In this document: in pieces, positions 49,901 through 58,899 of the stretch
Layout: each line of letters begins with the position of its first letter
Numbering within the stretch: the first letter of the stretch is position 1
Origin: Hydractinia symbiolongicarpus
Taxonomy: Eukaryota > Cnidaria > Hydrozoa > Anthoathecata > Hydractiniidae
DNA length: 64,000 nucleotides
Direction: 5' to 3'
Assembly: GCF_029227915.1 (NCBI RefSeq)
Contig: NC_079883.1
Span: 25,110,001-25,174,000 of the forward strand
Position numbers and translations under genes: made by a program
The notes under the pieces: model-generated
What the model was told of the DNA's origin: nothing
The model's input: only the letters and a program-made list of their open reading frames with translations
Databases searched by the model: none

Positions 49901-50624
49901 AAAAGAAACACAAAATATATGTATTATACATTTTAAAATATTGTAATTAGTACCTCTTAAAGCAGACACCTTTGTTAGCTGTGAGGTAAAAATAGAGAAA
50001 TTCCTACCTTCATGGTGAGAGAAAACATTTGTTCCACAGGTGTCTGCTTCAGAGAAGTTTAATTGCTAAAATGAATTAATTGGTTGATGGAAGATTGATT
50101 TCCACTGTTTGACTTGCACATAATGTAGTTTTGGACGTACTAATTTTTGTGCAAGAAACCTGAAAGTTAAATTTCCCAAGCATTTATCAAAGTCATCTTA
50201 AAGACGATTTTAATGAGTCAGATTTAGTGAAAAGCGTACATTCACGTTGTAAGATTTCCAGGTAAACTAGTACAAAAACAAACGTTCATAATATTTACTT
50301 TTTACCTAATGTTATTTCTAACCTACTGTAGCATAACTAACTCTTCTTTTAACCTACAAAGGAATTTAATATTCTGTAAAAAATGTGTTTCCTATTCTAC
50401 ACTAGAATTGTAATTTTTTTGCATGCTATATTTTCTCTATTGTCTTTTAGCTTTTTATGTCAATAAATTATTTGCTTGTTTTTTTCTAGGAGTCTGACGA
50501 CTTAGAAAACAAAAACAATGACCTACAGGATGAGATTTCTCTTTTACAAGCAGAAATCAAAGAACTCGAGACAATGCTTGACTCTCACCGTTGCAACATG
50601 AAAAGTGAAGGGACAACACCGTAG
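28992..50624 (+). CDS. small bZIP transcription factor of the FOS/ATF3/JDP2 group
   Basis: Exons 28956-29132 (coding from ATG 28992), 29368-29475 and 50490-50624, all phase 0, give 127 aa. Residues 48-83 are the basic region (RRERNKVAASKCRNKRKE), and leucines 81, 88, 95, 102 and 109 form an unbroken five-heptad zipper that crosses the last splice, strong proof that the distant exon belongs. The end (MLDSHRC) matches the ML-x2-HR-x2-C ending of FOS, ATF3 and JDP2. The 108-bp middle exon equals, as I recall, that of vertebrate FOS and ATF3. The product should dimerise with JUN-like partners at AP-1/CRE sites. It is short, with no clear activation domain, nearer JDP2 in size. The last intron is 21,014 bp and holds two DDAH genes and a satellite. 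A longer N-terminus from an upstream exon is possible. Confidence 0.9.
30040..30265 (+). repeat. 32-bp tandem repeat, about 7 units
   Basis: Units of the type TGCGACTCTTCTGCGACTGT followed by TTACGACAGTTG, drifting toward the right end. Each unit contains ACTGT and ACAGT words in inverted order, so single strands could fold. It translates into a 32-residue periodic frame, which is an artefact. Confidence 0.9.
32483..32494 (+). promoter_or_regulatory. NRF-1-type palindromic site upstream of DDAH copy 1
   Basis: CGCGCATGCGCA fits the NRF-1 consensus YGCGCAYGCGCR at every position and lies 126 bp before the start codon, in otherwise AT-rich DNA. Such sites are common in housekeeping promoters. 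Function here is inference. No equal site is seen before copy 2. Confidence 0.45.
32621..33415 (+). CDS. DDAH: dimethylarginine dimethylaminohydrolase, copy 1
   Basis: Single exon, 264 aa, slightly shorter than human DDAH1 (285 aa). DDAH hydrolyses asymmetric dimethylarginine and monomethylarginine to citrulline and a methylamine in the cytosol, relieving inhibition of nitric oxide synthase. Family signatures: [13 protein letters not shown] (62-74), [22 protein letters not shown] (117-138), the catalytic His in HLHLKS (about 164), and the catalytic Cys in LTCCSILY at the C-terminus (259 or 260). All key residues are present. It lies on the same strand inside the last bZIP intron and has its own AATAAA motifs near 33519-33535. 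Lack of introns suggests either a retrocopy origin or intron loss. The start MFRYTKA matches copy 2 and the family's usual start. Confidence 0.95.
   Translation: [264 protein letters not shown]
33416..36498 (+). other. spacer between the two DDAH genes
   Basis: No gene. It holds the copy-1 3' flank, a five-fold TTGTCAATGTTCAC repeat (33978-34040), a perfect foldback at 34556-34588, CAA-rich microsatellite (35815-35865) and a GC-richer stretch at 36020-36150 that may be a decayed element. The frame at 35442-35750 has no recognisable product. Confidence 0.55.
34556..34588. repeat. perfect foldback, 11-bp arms
   Basis: ATGCACCAAAC pairs with GTTTGGTGCAT across a loop of about 11 bases, in the spacer between the DDAH genes. 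Confidence 0.7.
36499..37299 (+). CDS. DDAH: dimethylarginine dimethylaminohydrolase, copy 2
   Basis: Single exon, 266 aa, about 60% identical to copy 1 by eye and collinear with it. Signatures: [13 protein letters not shown] (62-74), [23 protein letters not shown] (117-139), catalytic His in LHLKT (about 165), catalytic Cys in FTCCSLLYN (260 or 261). The substitutions are mostly surface-like and the active-site blocks are intact, so both copies should be enzymes. The divergence shows an old tandem duplication, not a recent one. The intron-free state is shared, so introns were absent before the duplication. AATAAA lies 30 bp past the stop. Different upstream DNA suggests separate control. Confidence 0.95.
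   Translation: [266 protein letters not shown]
37329..37334 (+). terminator. polyadenylation signal of DDAH copy 2
   Basis: AATAAA 30 bp beyond the stop codon. If used, transcripts end well inside the bZIP intron. Confidence 0.6.
38301..38605. repeat. tandem duplication, 2 x about 157 bp
   Basis: The unit starting TAACATTATCTCATTATCAG at 38301 recurs at 38458 with only rare changes (for example TTATTGG to TTACTGG). A recent duplication. Confidence 0.9.
40812..43297. repeat. 17-bp minisatellite, about 145 copies
   Basis: A 2.5-kb array of CATTACCACTGACATTT with variant units (CATTGTCACTGA, CATTGCCACTGA, CATTGGCACTGA and a short CATTTCACTGG form). The variants recur in blocks: the short form at 41171 and 41561 is 390 bp apart in the same context, and ACATTCTATTTT at 42228 and 42755 is about 527 bp apart, close to whole multiples of 17. 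This shows higher-order segmental duplication. The plus strand has little G. All six frames are closed by the unit itself. Confidence 0.97.
43298..46350. repeat. heavily decayed flank of the 17-bp satellite
   Basis: The core ACTGACATTYCATTTYTA can still be read again and again, but with substitutions and indels in nearly every unit (for example CTACTGACATTCCATTTC-like words). The strand keeps its pyrimidine bias and G poverty. Open frames here, rich in His, Phe, Thr and Ser, are by-products of the repeat. Confidence 0.8.
46351..47030. other. unique interruption in the satellite field
   Basis: About 680 bp without the satellite words, including GC-neutral unique DNA around 46740-46800. No gene seen. 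Confidence 0.5.
47031..49140. repeat. second satellite field with a re-homogenised GCTACAGACATTTCATT block
   Basis: A decayed version of the same 17-bp repeat. From about 47850 to 48330 and again near 49015-49125 the units agree better and share a new consensus, GCTACAGACATTTCATT, in which TAC-AGA replaces ACC-CTG. This looks like a later amplification from a mutated unit. Confidence 0.8.
49141..50489 (+). other. end of the giant bZIP intron
   Basis: AT-rich unique DNA ending in a pyrimidine tract (TGTTTTTTTCTAG) that forms the acceptor for the last bZIP exon. No gene is recognised. Confidence 0.6.
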
Positions 50625-53468
50625 ACTGACTAACCATTATTCAAGAACTTAATATTGACTATCATTTTTTTGACTAACGACTTTTTTGGAAAGACATCGT
50701 CTCCGCAGGAAGATTTTTAAGATCACCGCATAATTCAGAACCTAATTGGCCGTTCAACACGTAGAAAGGCTTATTTCCGGACCTTACAAATCTTCCGAAT
50801 GCGGAGTATCGCCATAACAACTGACTATACACCGACTATACACGTCTTCTCTTACGTTACTGTCACTGTACTCTTGGGTGATTGATACAAGGGGAGAGGA
50901 GGTGGTGCATTTTTAGTTTTCGCAATGTGCAAAAGCTTAGGCTTTAAGATTAATGTCAGAAAAAAATCATTTGAAACAACGAAAGAAATCCTAAATGACG
51001 TTTGAAAACTTTCTTTTCTCACATTCGCGCAAAAAAATTCCTTAGTGCGCGCGCTTAAGTCTTTTAAATCCTTTTTTAATGTCTTTTTTCCGTGCATATT
51101 TTCCACTTTGCAACAACACTAGCTTTAAACAGGCCAATACGCGTGAAAGAATTTTTTTCACTTACTTGAAAATTAGTAAAAGTGTTTTGCAAAATAAATT
51201 GCGCAATCATTCCCTCCCCTTCCATTTCCACCATAAGCTTTTGAAAAGACGACTAGACAAAACGTATGAACTAACAATCACTTACTTCTAAGGCGGAAAC
51301 TTTTAGCAAGGAATTGTTTTTCTATTGAGCAAAAACGTAAGGTTAATTGGTTACATTGTAAAAAGTATATTTTAAAAACTGTAACTTATCTTCATACATT
51401 CAAAATATAAAGAAAAAAACACATTTTCCAGGGCTGCCACTCTTTTTATAGAATCAAATTTGATGACATTTGATTGATGTTCAGTTTGATCTTTTTTTTC
51501 CACAAAAATTTGAAATATTTGAGGAGCTTTTTAATTTAATGTCACGAGTAAAGAATAAATTTTTGCTGTACCCGTGTAGCATTTCTATGTAGGAGGTAAA
51601 TATTAAATTAATTTCTGAGAATTAAGATACTACGAATTACGAATAATTTTCTTATCTTCGTCAATTTATTAATGAAAAAATATTATATTTTTACTAACTT
51701 TTTGACTTTTAATCTATTTCAACTTCTTTATAAATTTGCATTTTTATTCGGCTTATTTAGTAGACTTTTCTTTTCTTCAAATAACTTCCAAGAAAGTTCT
51801 ATATTTTGACTTGAGAGCCACTTCTCCATTTTCTGAGAATGCAAACAATTTGATAAACCAGTCTTATTAAGAGCTAATATAAACAGAACAAAAAATAAAA
51901 CGCTATATATATATATATATATATTGTATAACAATTGTCCTAACCAATAATAATTCTTTACGAACTGGAATTTATGAACTAATGACGTCATATTCCTAAA
52001 GCATAAAATATTTATGAGAAGTTTATTAAACAAGCCGGGTTTTCATAGGAAAATGGTACTATATGGAACTGCTTTCAACGAGTTTAACTAAATCATTGCC
52101 AACAAATACTTTTCCGAGGAATATCATTTTTTTTGAAAATCCGGCTACCTTAGAGTACAAATTTTTGCGATAAAAGCAGATTATTTCTAAATGTAATTTT
52201 GCGAATAGGGTATAAAACCCGCAAAATAAGTTTCTTTTCCTTTAAGATAAGCTAAAAATACGATAAAGTCATTTTTTTAACCAACTGGAGTTTCGTAGGA
52301 AGACAAACTGAACAGCTTTTTTGAAACATTGGAAGGGCAATATTTTTGAAATTAGAAATCCTATATGATGTCTCGCTCTCAAAAACTTTCGATTTTTTAA
52401 AAAGTTAAAACATCTAAATACCCTGATAACCTAATTATAACAATGTAATATAAATAATATAACAATGTAATCATTTTTATAATATTGTACTATAATCGAT
52501 AAAAAACCCGAATATATATATAATATATACCTCCCAACACCACAACGCAATGCTTTCTTTCGTTTTACATGTTCTGATTAAGATTAGAGCAATTCACAAG
52601 CTAAGCAAGTTTGCAACATAGCCTTTCAATCCTAATTAACGTCGGCATTCGAAAGCTTGCGACGCCCATAACACACCACGTCAAGGTTCACAAAATTGAA
52701 TAAGGGCCTTTTTATATGAGACCGGGAGACTCGGTCCACCGAGATATCCCGCATGACCGAGATCTCGGTATTTGCGAAAGAGCGCTGAATAATGAAACCG
52801 TGTTTATATGGTGCATATTCGTCTCGCCCTGGTTACGTCGGGAAACTCGGTCAACCGAGATCGCGGGCAAGTGAGCCGGGATCCCGGTTAAACGGGATGG
52901 ATATTTGTCCATGTAAACAGAAAAACCCGGTGGCTAAGTACGGAAAAAGTTTATGTAAGCTTTAGAAGAGCAAATAATTATCACTATTAATGCAAATCAA
53001 TGGATATATTTGTTTTTGTATCATAGTGTATTTGTAATAAAAAGACAACAAAATCAGGAAACATGCTTAAAACACCAGGTTTCACTGAAATTATAATTGA
53101 GAATGATCAAAATTAACTTTTTATCCTGTTTCAAGTGTGTGGGAGTTTTGTGTAAGTTTTTTTAAAAAAAGAAAAAAATATCCAAAATTCCCTTTAAGGT
53201 GTCTACTCGATTCCCATCCGTCAAATAGACCTTAGTGGCATAATACCTTATTCGTGCTTGTCAATTTTTCGCAGTGAAAAAAATTTCGAGCGTAATAATT
53301 TTCGCACAAGGTCAAATTTTAGTTTTTGCGCAGGTTTTGCGCGTATTTTCTGATTAAATTTCTACACTGGCGAACGCGAAGGCGCGAAATTGTGTACGAA
53401 TCTTGAAGCTTCTATTTGCTACACAAAGACATACTTGAGATATTGCATTCGCCGGAAAGATACTAGTT
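50625..53468. other. convergent intergenic region, bZIP 3' flank to mARC 3' end
   Basis: Contains the bZIP 3' UTR (an AATAAA lies near 51193), a TA microsatellite near 51905-51925 and a MITE-like GC-rich element (52700-52935). Short open frames carry no recognisable product. Confidence 0.5.
52700..52935. mobile_element. GC-rich palindromic MITE-like element
   Basis: A 235-bp block far GC-richer than its surroundings, crowded with ACTCGGT, ACCGAGAT and CCGGGATCCCGG words in both orientations. Both halves carry the same motifs in inverted order (GAGACTCGGTCCACCGAGAT and AAACTCGGTCAACCGAGATC). The outer ends, near TTTTTATATGAGACCGGG and CCATGTAAACAGAAAAACC, are only loosely inverted. No coding capacity. 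Confidence 0.6.
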
Positions 53469-56400
53469 TTATATCAGCTTATAAACCGGATCGCCAACAC
53501 GAATCTCTCCTTGCTTACGTACACCATAGTTAAATCCCAATACGGCCTCTCCCTTTAAAATAGGGTAGTCGTCACTGGCTGGACTCACCCTAAAGAAGAA
53601 AAACGTCACTAAAATATTTTGAACGGAGTACAACTTGGTCAAGTTAAAAATGAAAGCTTTGATTTCAGTACAGTTCTTTTCAAAATACACTGTTAAAAAT
53701 CTGAAATACTGATTTCTGCATTTTGGTGTGCTATTCATTCAGTTTCATCTTTTGGGTTCAGCCAAGATGTTTTTAAACTTTTAGGGATATTTTAAGGGAA
53801 ATTATAGGGCCCGACACTTGTTTATACTTTTAAAATACTTTTCGGTAACAAAGGTTACCCAACATATACATTAAATGTCGCCATTGTTGAAACTGATTCT
53901 CCTTCAAAAAATTTTTAAAAAACCCTCAAATTTACCTCAAGATCGTTGGTAATACATTTTTATCGAGTTCAGCAGTTGAGTTGTCAACAGCAACAGCAAC
54001 ACATCTACAAAGATGGTAAAACAAAGTTTGAATACTATAATATTTTACATGAAGAAAACCAGTAAATAGCATATATGTGAAATTATCCGAGTTATAATGA
54101 GATTTTTCAAACTATATCTTCTAGACAACACAGGTATAGGAAAATTTCTATGGTGCACAAGAAAACGTCTTCCTGAAAACGAAGCTTTCCTTTAGTCGTT
54201 ACTCATTTGAAACTACTCACCTAGGACAGGGGTAAAGTCCTTGAAGATGCGTCTCGCCAATCTGTATCAAGCCCCATTTATCCTTAAAATAAAAGTATAA
54301 AAGAAATGTCAGAGCAACAGAAGACTATTTTCTCTAAGGAAAGTTGTACGGAACAAATGTGCAAAAAAAAATGTGCAAAAACATTTTTTTTAAATATCAG
54401 TGCTTGCGAGAAGGCCAAATGCTGAACACAAACCTCTGCATGTGGCATGCATTTGGTAACCACAATATTAGGTCGAAAGCGGCTAACATCAACTTTTGAA
54501 TCCAAACTGAGATTTAACTCGGCAAGAGTCCCTTCTGACATGAGTAGGATGGGACAACTATCGGCAAACATAAGCTAAAAAAATAAAAATAAAGATGTGC
54601 TGAGCAATCTTGTGCGTCGCATCTTGTCTTTCAACATTAACCCCTTGTCAGCATCACATTTCGCATGCAACAAATGTTTCCATAGAAACAAAAACAAAAT
54701 GGTTTACTGTGTCGTTCTCGTTGCTGTAGTTGGCCACTTTGACATTATTATCATCAGAAAAGCGAGGTTTTCCACCCAATTGGAAACAAAACAATTGACA
54801 CCCCTTCACATTCAAATACTCTGCAAACCAATCGTCTGCCTCCTGAGATACATGAACACCAACGGCTGATTTTCGAAACACTCTAAATATAGATAGATTC
54901 AAGTGCTTTAAACAGAATTTTTTAGGTGTACCTGGAATAAAACAGATAAATTCGCAAGCAGAAACTTTTTGCAAATTTTATGCCTTTCCAAAAAAATTTT
55001 TTTATCTAATTCGCTATTTTTTTTTTTTTTTTTTTTTTTTAACTTTGATAAATTCTTTTTGTGGAATTTAGTAGCGTATAGATATCTTCAAAGAAAGAAA
55101 GAAAAATTGACCTCAAGAGCAGGTCTAGAAAATATTAGCTGTATTTATATGGAGGCAAACTAATTCTCTGAGACGAATAGTTTGTGTGAAAAATTATTGT
55201 TTCATAGTATAAATAAATACAATACAAAATCATTAGTCAATATACTTTGTCAATTTCGCCAAAATTAGTTCTAGCAAAAAACACTAGCTATATTTAGAAC
55301 TTTGGAAAAAATAATTTCCACGAAATTTTGATTTTTTTTTCCTCTTTTTAAAAACGATTTAATAACTTTTTTTCTTCCGATTTACCTAAAACTTCATATA
55401 CAATGCTCTGTGGACTAATTTGTGTATTTAAGTTCAGCTTTTTATTTTTCATATTAGGACTTAAAATTAGTTCTCACAAAACTTAAATTTTATTTTTGTA
55501 TTTCTCAGTAAAAATATGTCTATTTTTCTTCATTTGCAAAAGCTGCTACTTGTAAAAAAATATGCCTAAAAAATTCGTTAATTTTGATTTTGTAAAGGTT
55601 TCTCATGTTGAAGTAAGAATATATGATCCATTATATTAAAATAAAAAAAAAATGATAAGCTCTTGCTGACCACAACCAGACAAGAGACTAACTTTATCTC
55701 TCTTGAAAATTCTCCTTCTGTCATAAACAAAGGTAGCTTTAACAAAGGCATTCCATCCACTTGTAAAACAATCTCGTCCTCTGTTATTTTCTGATTTATC
55801 AACACAAGCTTTGGGTATCTCCGCAAAGTCATAAAAGTTCCAAATTTATTCACCAAAACAAATTGCCTGAAAGAAACAAACAATAAATAAATAAACAAAC
55901 AAAACAAGTAGCAAGTCATTTTTACGCTTTTTGTTGCAATTAACAAGCACAGAAAAAGGATAATGAACTATCAAGGATTAGTCCGTATATGTACGTCTGT
56001 CTGTCTGTCACGCAAAATGGTAGCTTAGCTAAGCAAGTAGCAAGACGCACGCAATGCGGTATAAGGAAGACGGGCGAACTCATGGATTTTTCTATGGGCC
56101 ATCAACTAGTAATATTGATTACCAATCTAATTAATGGCAATATTATTGTTTTCAGTGAAATGTTACCTTTTCTCATTGCACCGGGTGATTTTTAGGCAAG
56201 ATTTTCCTGCTGTAAGTTTGGCAAATATTTTATGTAGTAAAAATCTTAACAGTCAAATCAAATTTCACGAAAAGAAAGGTTTGTTTCAATTTGGCTGCAC
56301 TTCCACTATAGCGATATAGTGAAAAATGCAGTCAAATGCAAACCACCCTTCAGAAGTAAGGTAATTCAGAACTGCTGTTGACAAAGCACTAAAACGCTCC

Positions 56401-56705
56401 ACTAAAGCTGTGACTGAAAAATTTACAATATTCTACTAATTTATACAAAATATATTTAAATGTCCTTACCTGTCATGCTTTATTCCTAAATTAGTAACTT
56501 CAGCCGAGTTTAGTGGCATCCCTTTGCAAGATTTCACAGGAAATACATTAAGTGCGCTAACATATCCTACTAATTCTTTTCTACGTCTAGTTTTTGTTTG
56601 ATAAACAATGGATATTACTAAAATAGCCACAGTTATGACACATAAGACGATTAGATTTTCATTTCCAAAAGCAATAACTGATTCCATGTTCCATATATTT
56701 CTCAA
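53469..56705 (-). CDS. MTARC: mitochondrial amidoxime-reducing component (MOSC domain), mARC
   Basis: Seven minus-strand exons, 56705-56470, 55866-55693, 54882-54708, 54574-54434, 54282-54221, 54004-53936 and 53589-53469, join in phase to 325 aa, near the human length. Residues about 14-34 form one membrane segment (LIVLCVITVAILVISIV) followed by TRRRK, as in outer-mitochondrial-membrane mARC. Then come the MOSC_N block (GYVSALNVFPVKSCKG, LGIKHDR) and the MOSC core (LLMSEGTLAEL, VSRFRPNIVV). The molybdenum-binding Cys is expected at about 264 in YPCPRCVAVAVD, and the chain ends in GEIRVGDPVYKLI. mARC takes electrons from cytochrome b5 and reduces N-hydroxylated compounds. The second donor is GTTAGT, unusual but in phase. 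A second possible start lies six codons on. Confidence 0.93.
55985..56105. mobile_element. dispersed non-autonomous element, copy 2
   Basis: Its reverse complement matches 20020-20146 along most of its length (shared words include TATACCGCATTGCGTGC and GCGTGACAGACAGACGTA). It lies in the first intron of the mARC gene. Confidence 0.65.
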
Positions 56706-58544
56706 TGAATCACATATATTTTACCTGAAATAGATAAATCACAAAAATAACGTAACATATCATATTTAAAAAAGTATATTAAAACAGTAATGTGATACAA
56801 GATTAAAGCAAACAAGTTATGTTAAAAGATACCAGTGCTAGGTGGAATTCATTCTAATTATTAATTAGGTTGTGATATTATTTTTTAGGTTTAAACTTTA
56901 GCAACTATAAACTTTAAACGCTGTTAAATCTGTTTTTCATAAGGAACTATATTTTGTTGGTAAAAATGTCATCTGTCAATTTAGTTTTTGGTTGCCATTT
57001 TTACCTTGACTTATCATCGAAAATATGTCAAAATGTAATGGAATTGATTACAGAGAAATTCCATTTCCATTTCAGGCAAAAGTCAGAGCCAAAAGGAGTT
57101 ACTGCTGAAAACAAAACAAATAACGTCATGCAGGAATTCAAGCATATATAAAATAAATAAACTAATTTGCAATAAACATGAAGACTTTTGAAAACACTAT
57201 TACAACATTAAAAGCTTACCTATATGAAGTTATACATGTTTTTTTATAAGCATGGCATAAGGCTTAAATATGGTCATTCTTTATGCTAAGCATTATGTGA
57301 ACCATAAGAAAATGTTGCAAAGTTCTTAGGTTTTTTGTTTCGTGAACAGTTTTTCTTTTTATTCTGTATGTCAGTTAATCAGTATGTAATGAGATTTTAG
57401 TTGTAATTACAGATGTTTAAAATTCAACTTCAATACTTTTTTTCAAATAAGCATATATAGATATTTATATTTTGAGCCTACTCATGTGTTTTTCATAAGC
57501 ATATTCCAATGAATCTTTTTGCCATTAAGCATAACCTTATTATTTGTGAGAAATAATAAATCTTGCTTAAGAATTAATGGTGAGGTTACAAATCTTGATG
57601 CTTTACAAAATACTCCAATGCATCACCAAGCATGAAACAAGGCTGTTGCTGCTTTGTAAGCAACACAATTTAACAAAACTCGTATTTGTTTTTAACGGCT
57701 AAAATAATTATACAGAAACTAACTAATATAAAGAATCAATAAGCATAGAAAAACAAACAAATACAACAGGGTGGAAACACAGACACAAAGAAAACAGAAA
57801 AGGGGCTGGTCACATTAACCACAACTAAAATTTGATCAGCCCAAAAAGGGGTGTGGCAAAATGGCTGACCAAAACAAACTGGCACTATATAAATTATATA
57901 ATATCTAATAATAAATATATCTGGTAAGGTTTATGCCTAACTTTTGCAGTGCAGCAACAACAACAATGTGTTTGGTAAACACCAAGAATGACAAATACTT
58001 GGTCAACACCAAGAATGAACAAATATATATTTATATCCCTATATCCCTTGAGACATACCTAAGGCCATTACCATTATGTAAAGAACAAGGTAATGACAAT
58101 AAGCATGCCTCAATATATAACAGTCCAAGAAAAACAACTAAATAAAATGAATCAAAAAACCTTTATACACATAGACTCAGAACACTCATAAACATTAAAA
58201 CAGATACATGAACTTTACACATAACTTTACACATAAAAAACATAAACAAAACAAAGACTGTTTCAAAGGCAAACCCCCCAAAACAGCTGTTCTCCCTTTA
58301 ACTTACAAAAACCATTTTAAAATGTCATAAGGAAATACTACTGATAAAAGAATGCAGAAAAAGCAAATATAAGTTTTTTCTCTCTAAATTTTGTTTATTA
58401 ATGGCTTGAAGGTTCTTTGTCAGTTTTAAGATTTTTATTTCAATTTTTACAGTAGTCATAATATTTGTTTTCATTTTATTTATGTTCTCACTTTCATAAA
58501 AAGTTATTAACAAGGTCCCAACAGGTGTACATTCTTATTTTGTA
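56706..58544. other. mARC upstream region
   Basis: AT-rich DNA with no recognisable gene, RNA or repeat apart from short A-rich runs. The mARC promoter should lie in the first few hundred bases. Confidence 0.5.
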
Positions 58545-58899
58545 ATGATTATGATGACGATGTGCATATTTTACACGGCTAGCCTCACAAATTTCGAGGG
58601 ATATACCCTGCCTATTATTTCCAGCGTGGACCATGGCTTAGACAGGGAGTCCTTCCAAGGCCCCTCCTGGGAATTTAATGCTAGTTTTGAGCTACGCAGA
58701 TCCAATTTGGGTCAGCGCTCTACCAGACAATTCCCTGCAACATCCAACGTCCCACATAGTATGCCATCTCCCCAATTTCCCTCACATGCGTTGGGTTATG
58801 GTAACATTCACTCGCCCATATTGAATCGCCACCAAGAGGAATCGAACCCCAGTCTCCCGCAAAAATTGCAAGAGTTATAACCACTAAACTATGGCGCCA
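58545..58899 (-). mobile_element. tRNA-derived SINE
   Basis: Read on the minus strand it begins GGCGCCATAGTTTAGTGG (acceptor stem and A box) and continues to a perfect B box GGTTCGATTCC at the usual distance. About 270 bp of non-tRNA body follow, with a tail containing TTTGTGAGGCTAGCCGTG and CATCATAATC words. The acceptor stem almost pairs, but the anticodon arm is irregular. A second piece of the same tail lies in the opposite orientation near 60484-60525. Confidence 0.85.

Noticed and set aside
57070-57150. Possible exon resembling the one at 265-315 (SEPKGVTAENK versus PEPKELTTEN)
   Set aside because: The likeness is short and there is no matching splice donor or supporting frame.
58832-58899. 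Functional tRNA gene on the minus strand
   Set aside because: A and B boxes are good but the anticodon arm does not form a proper stem-loop, and the transcript continues into a SINE body.
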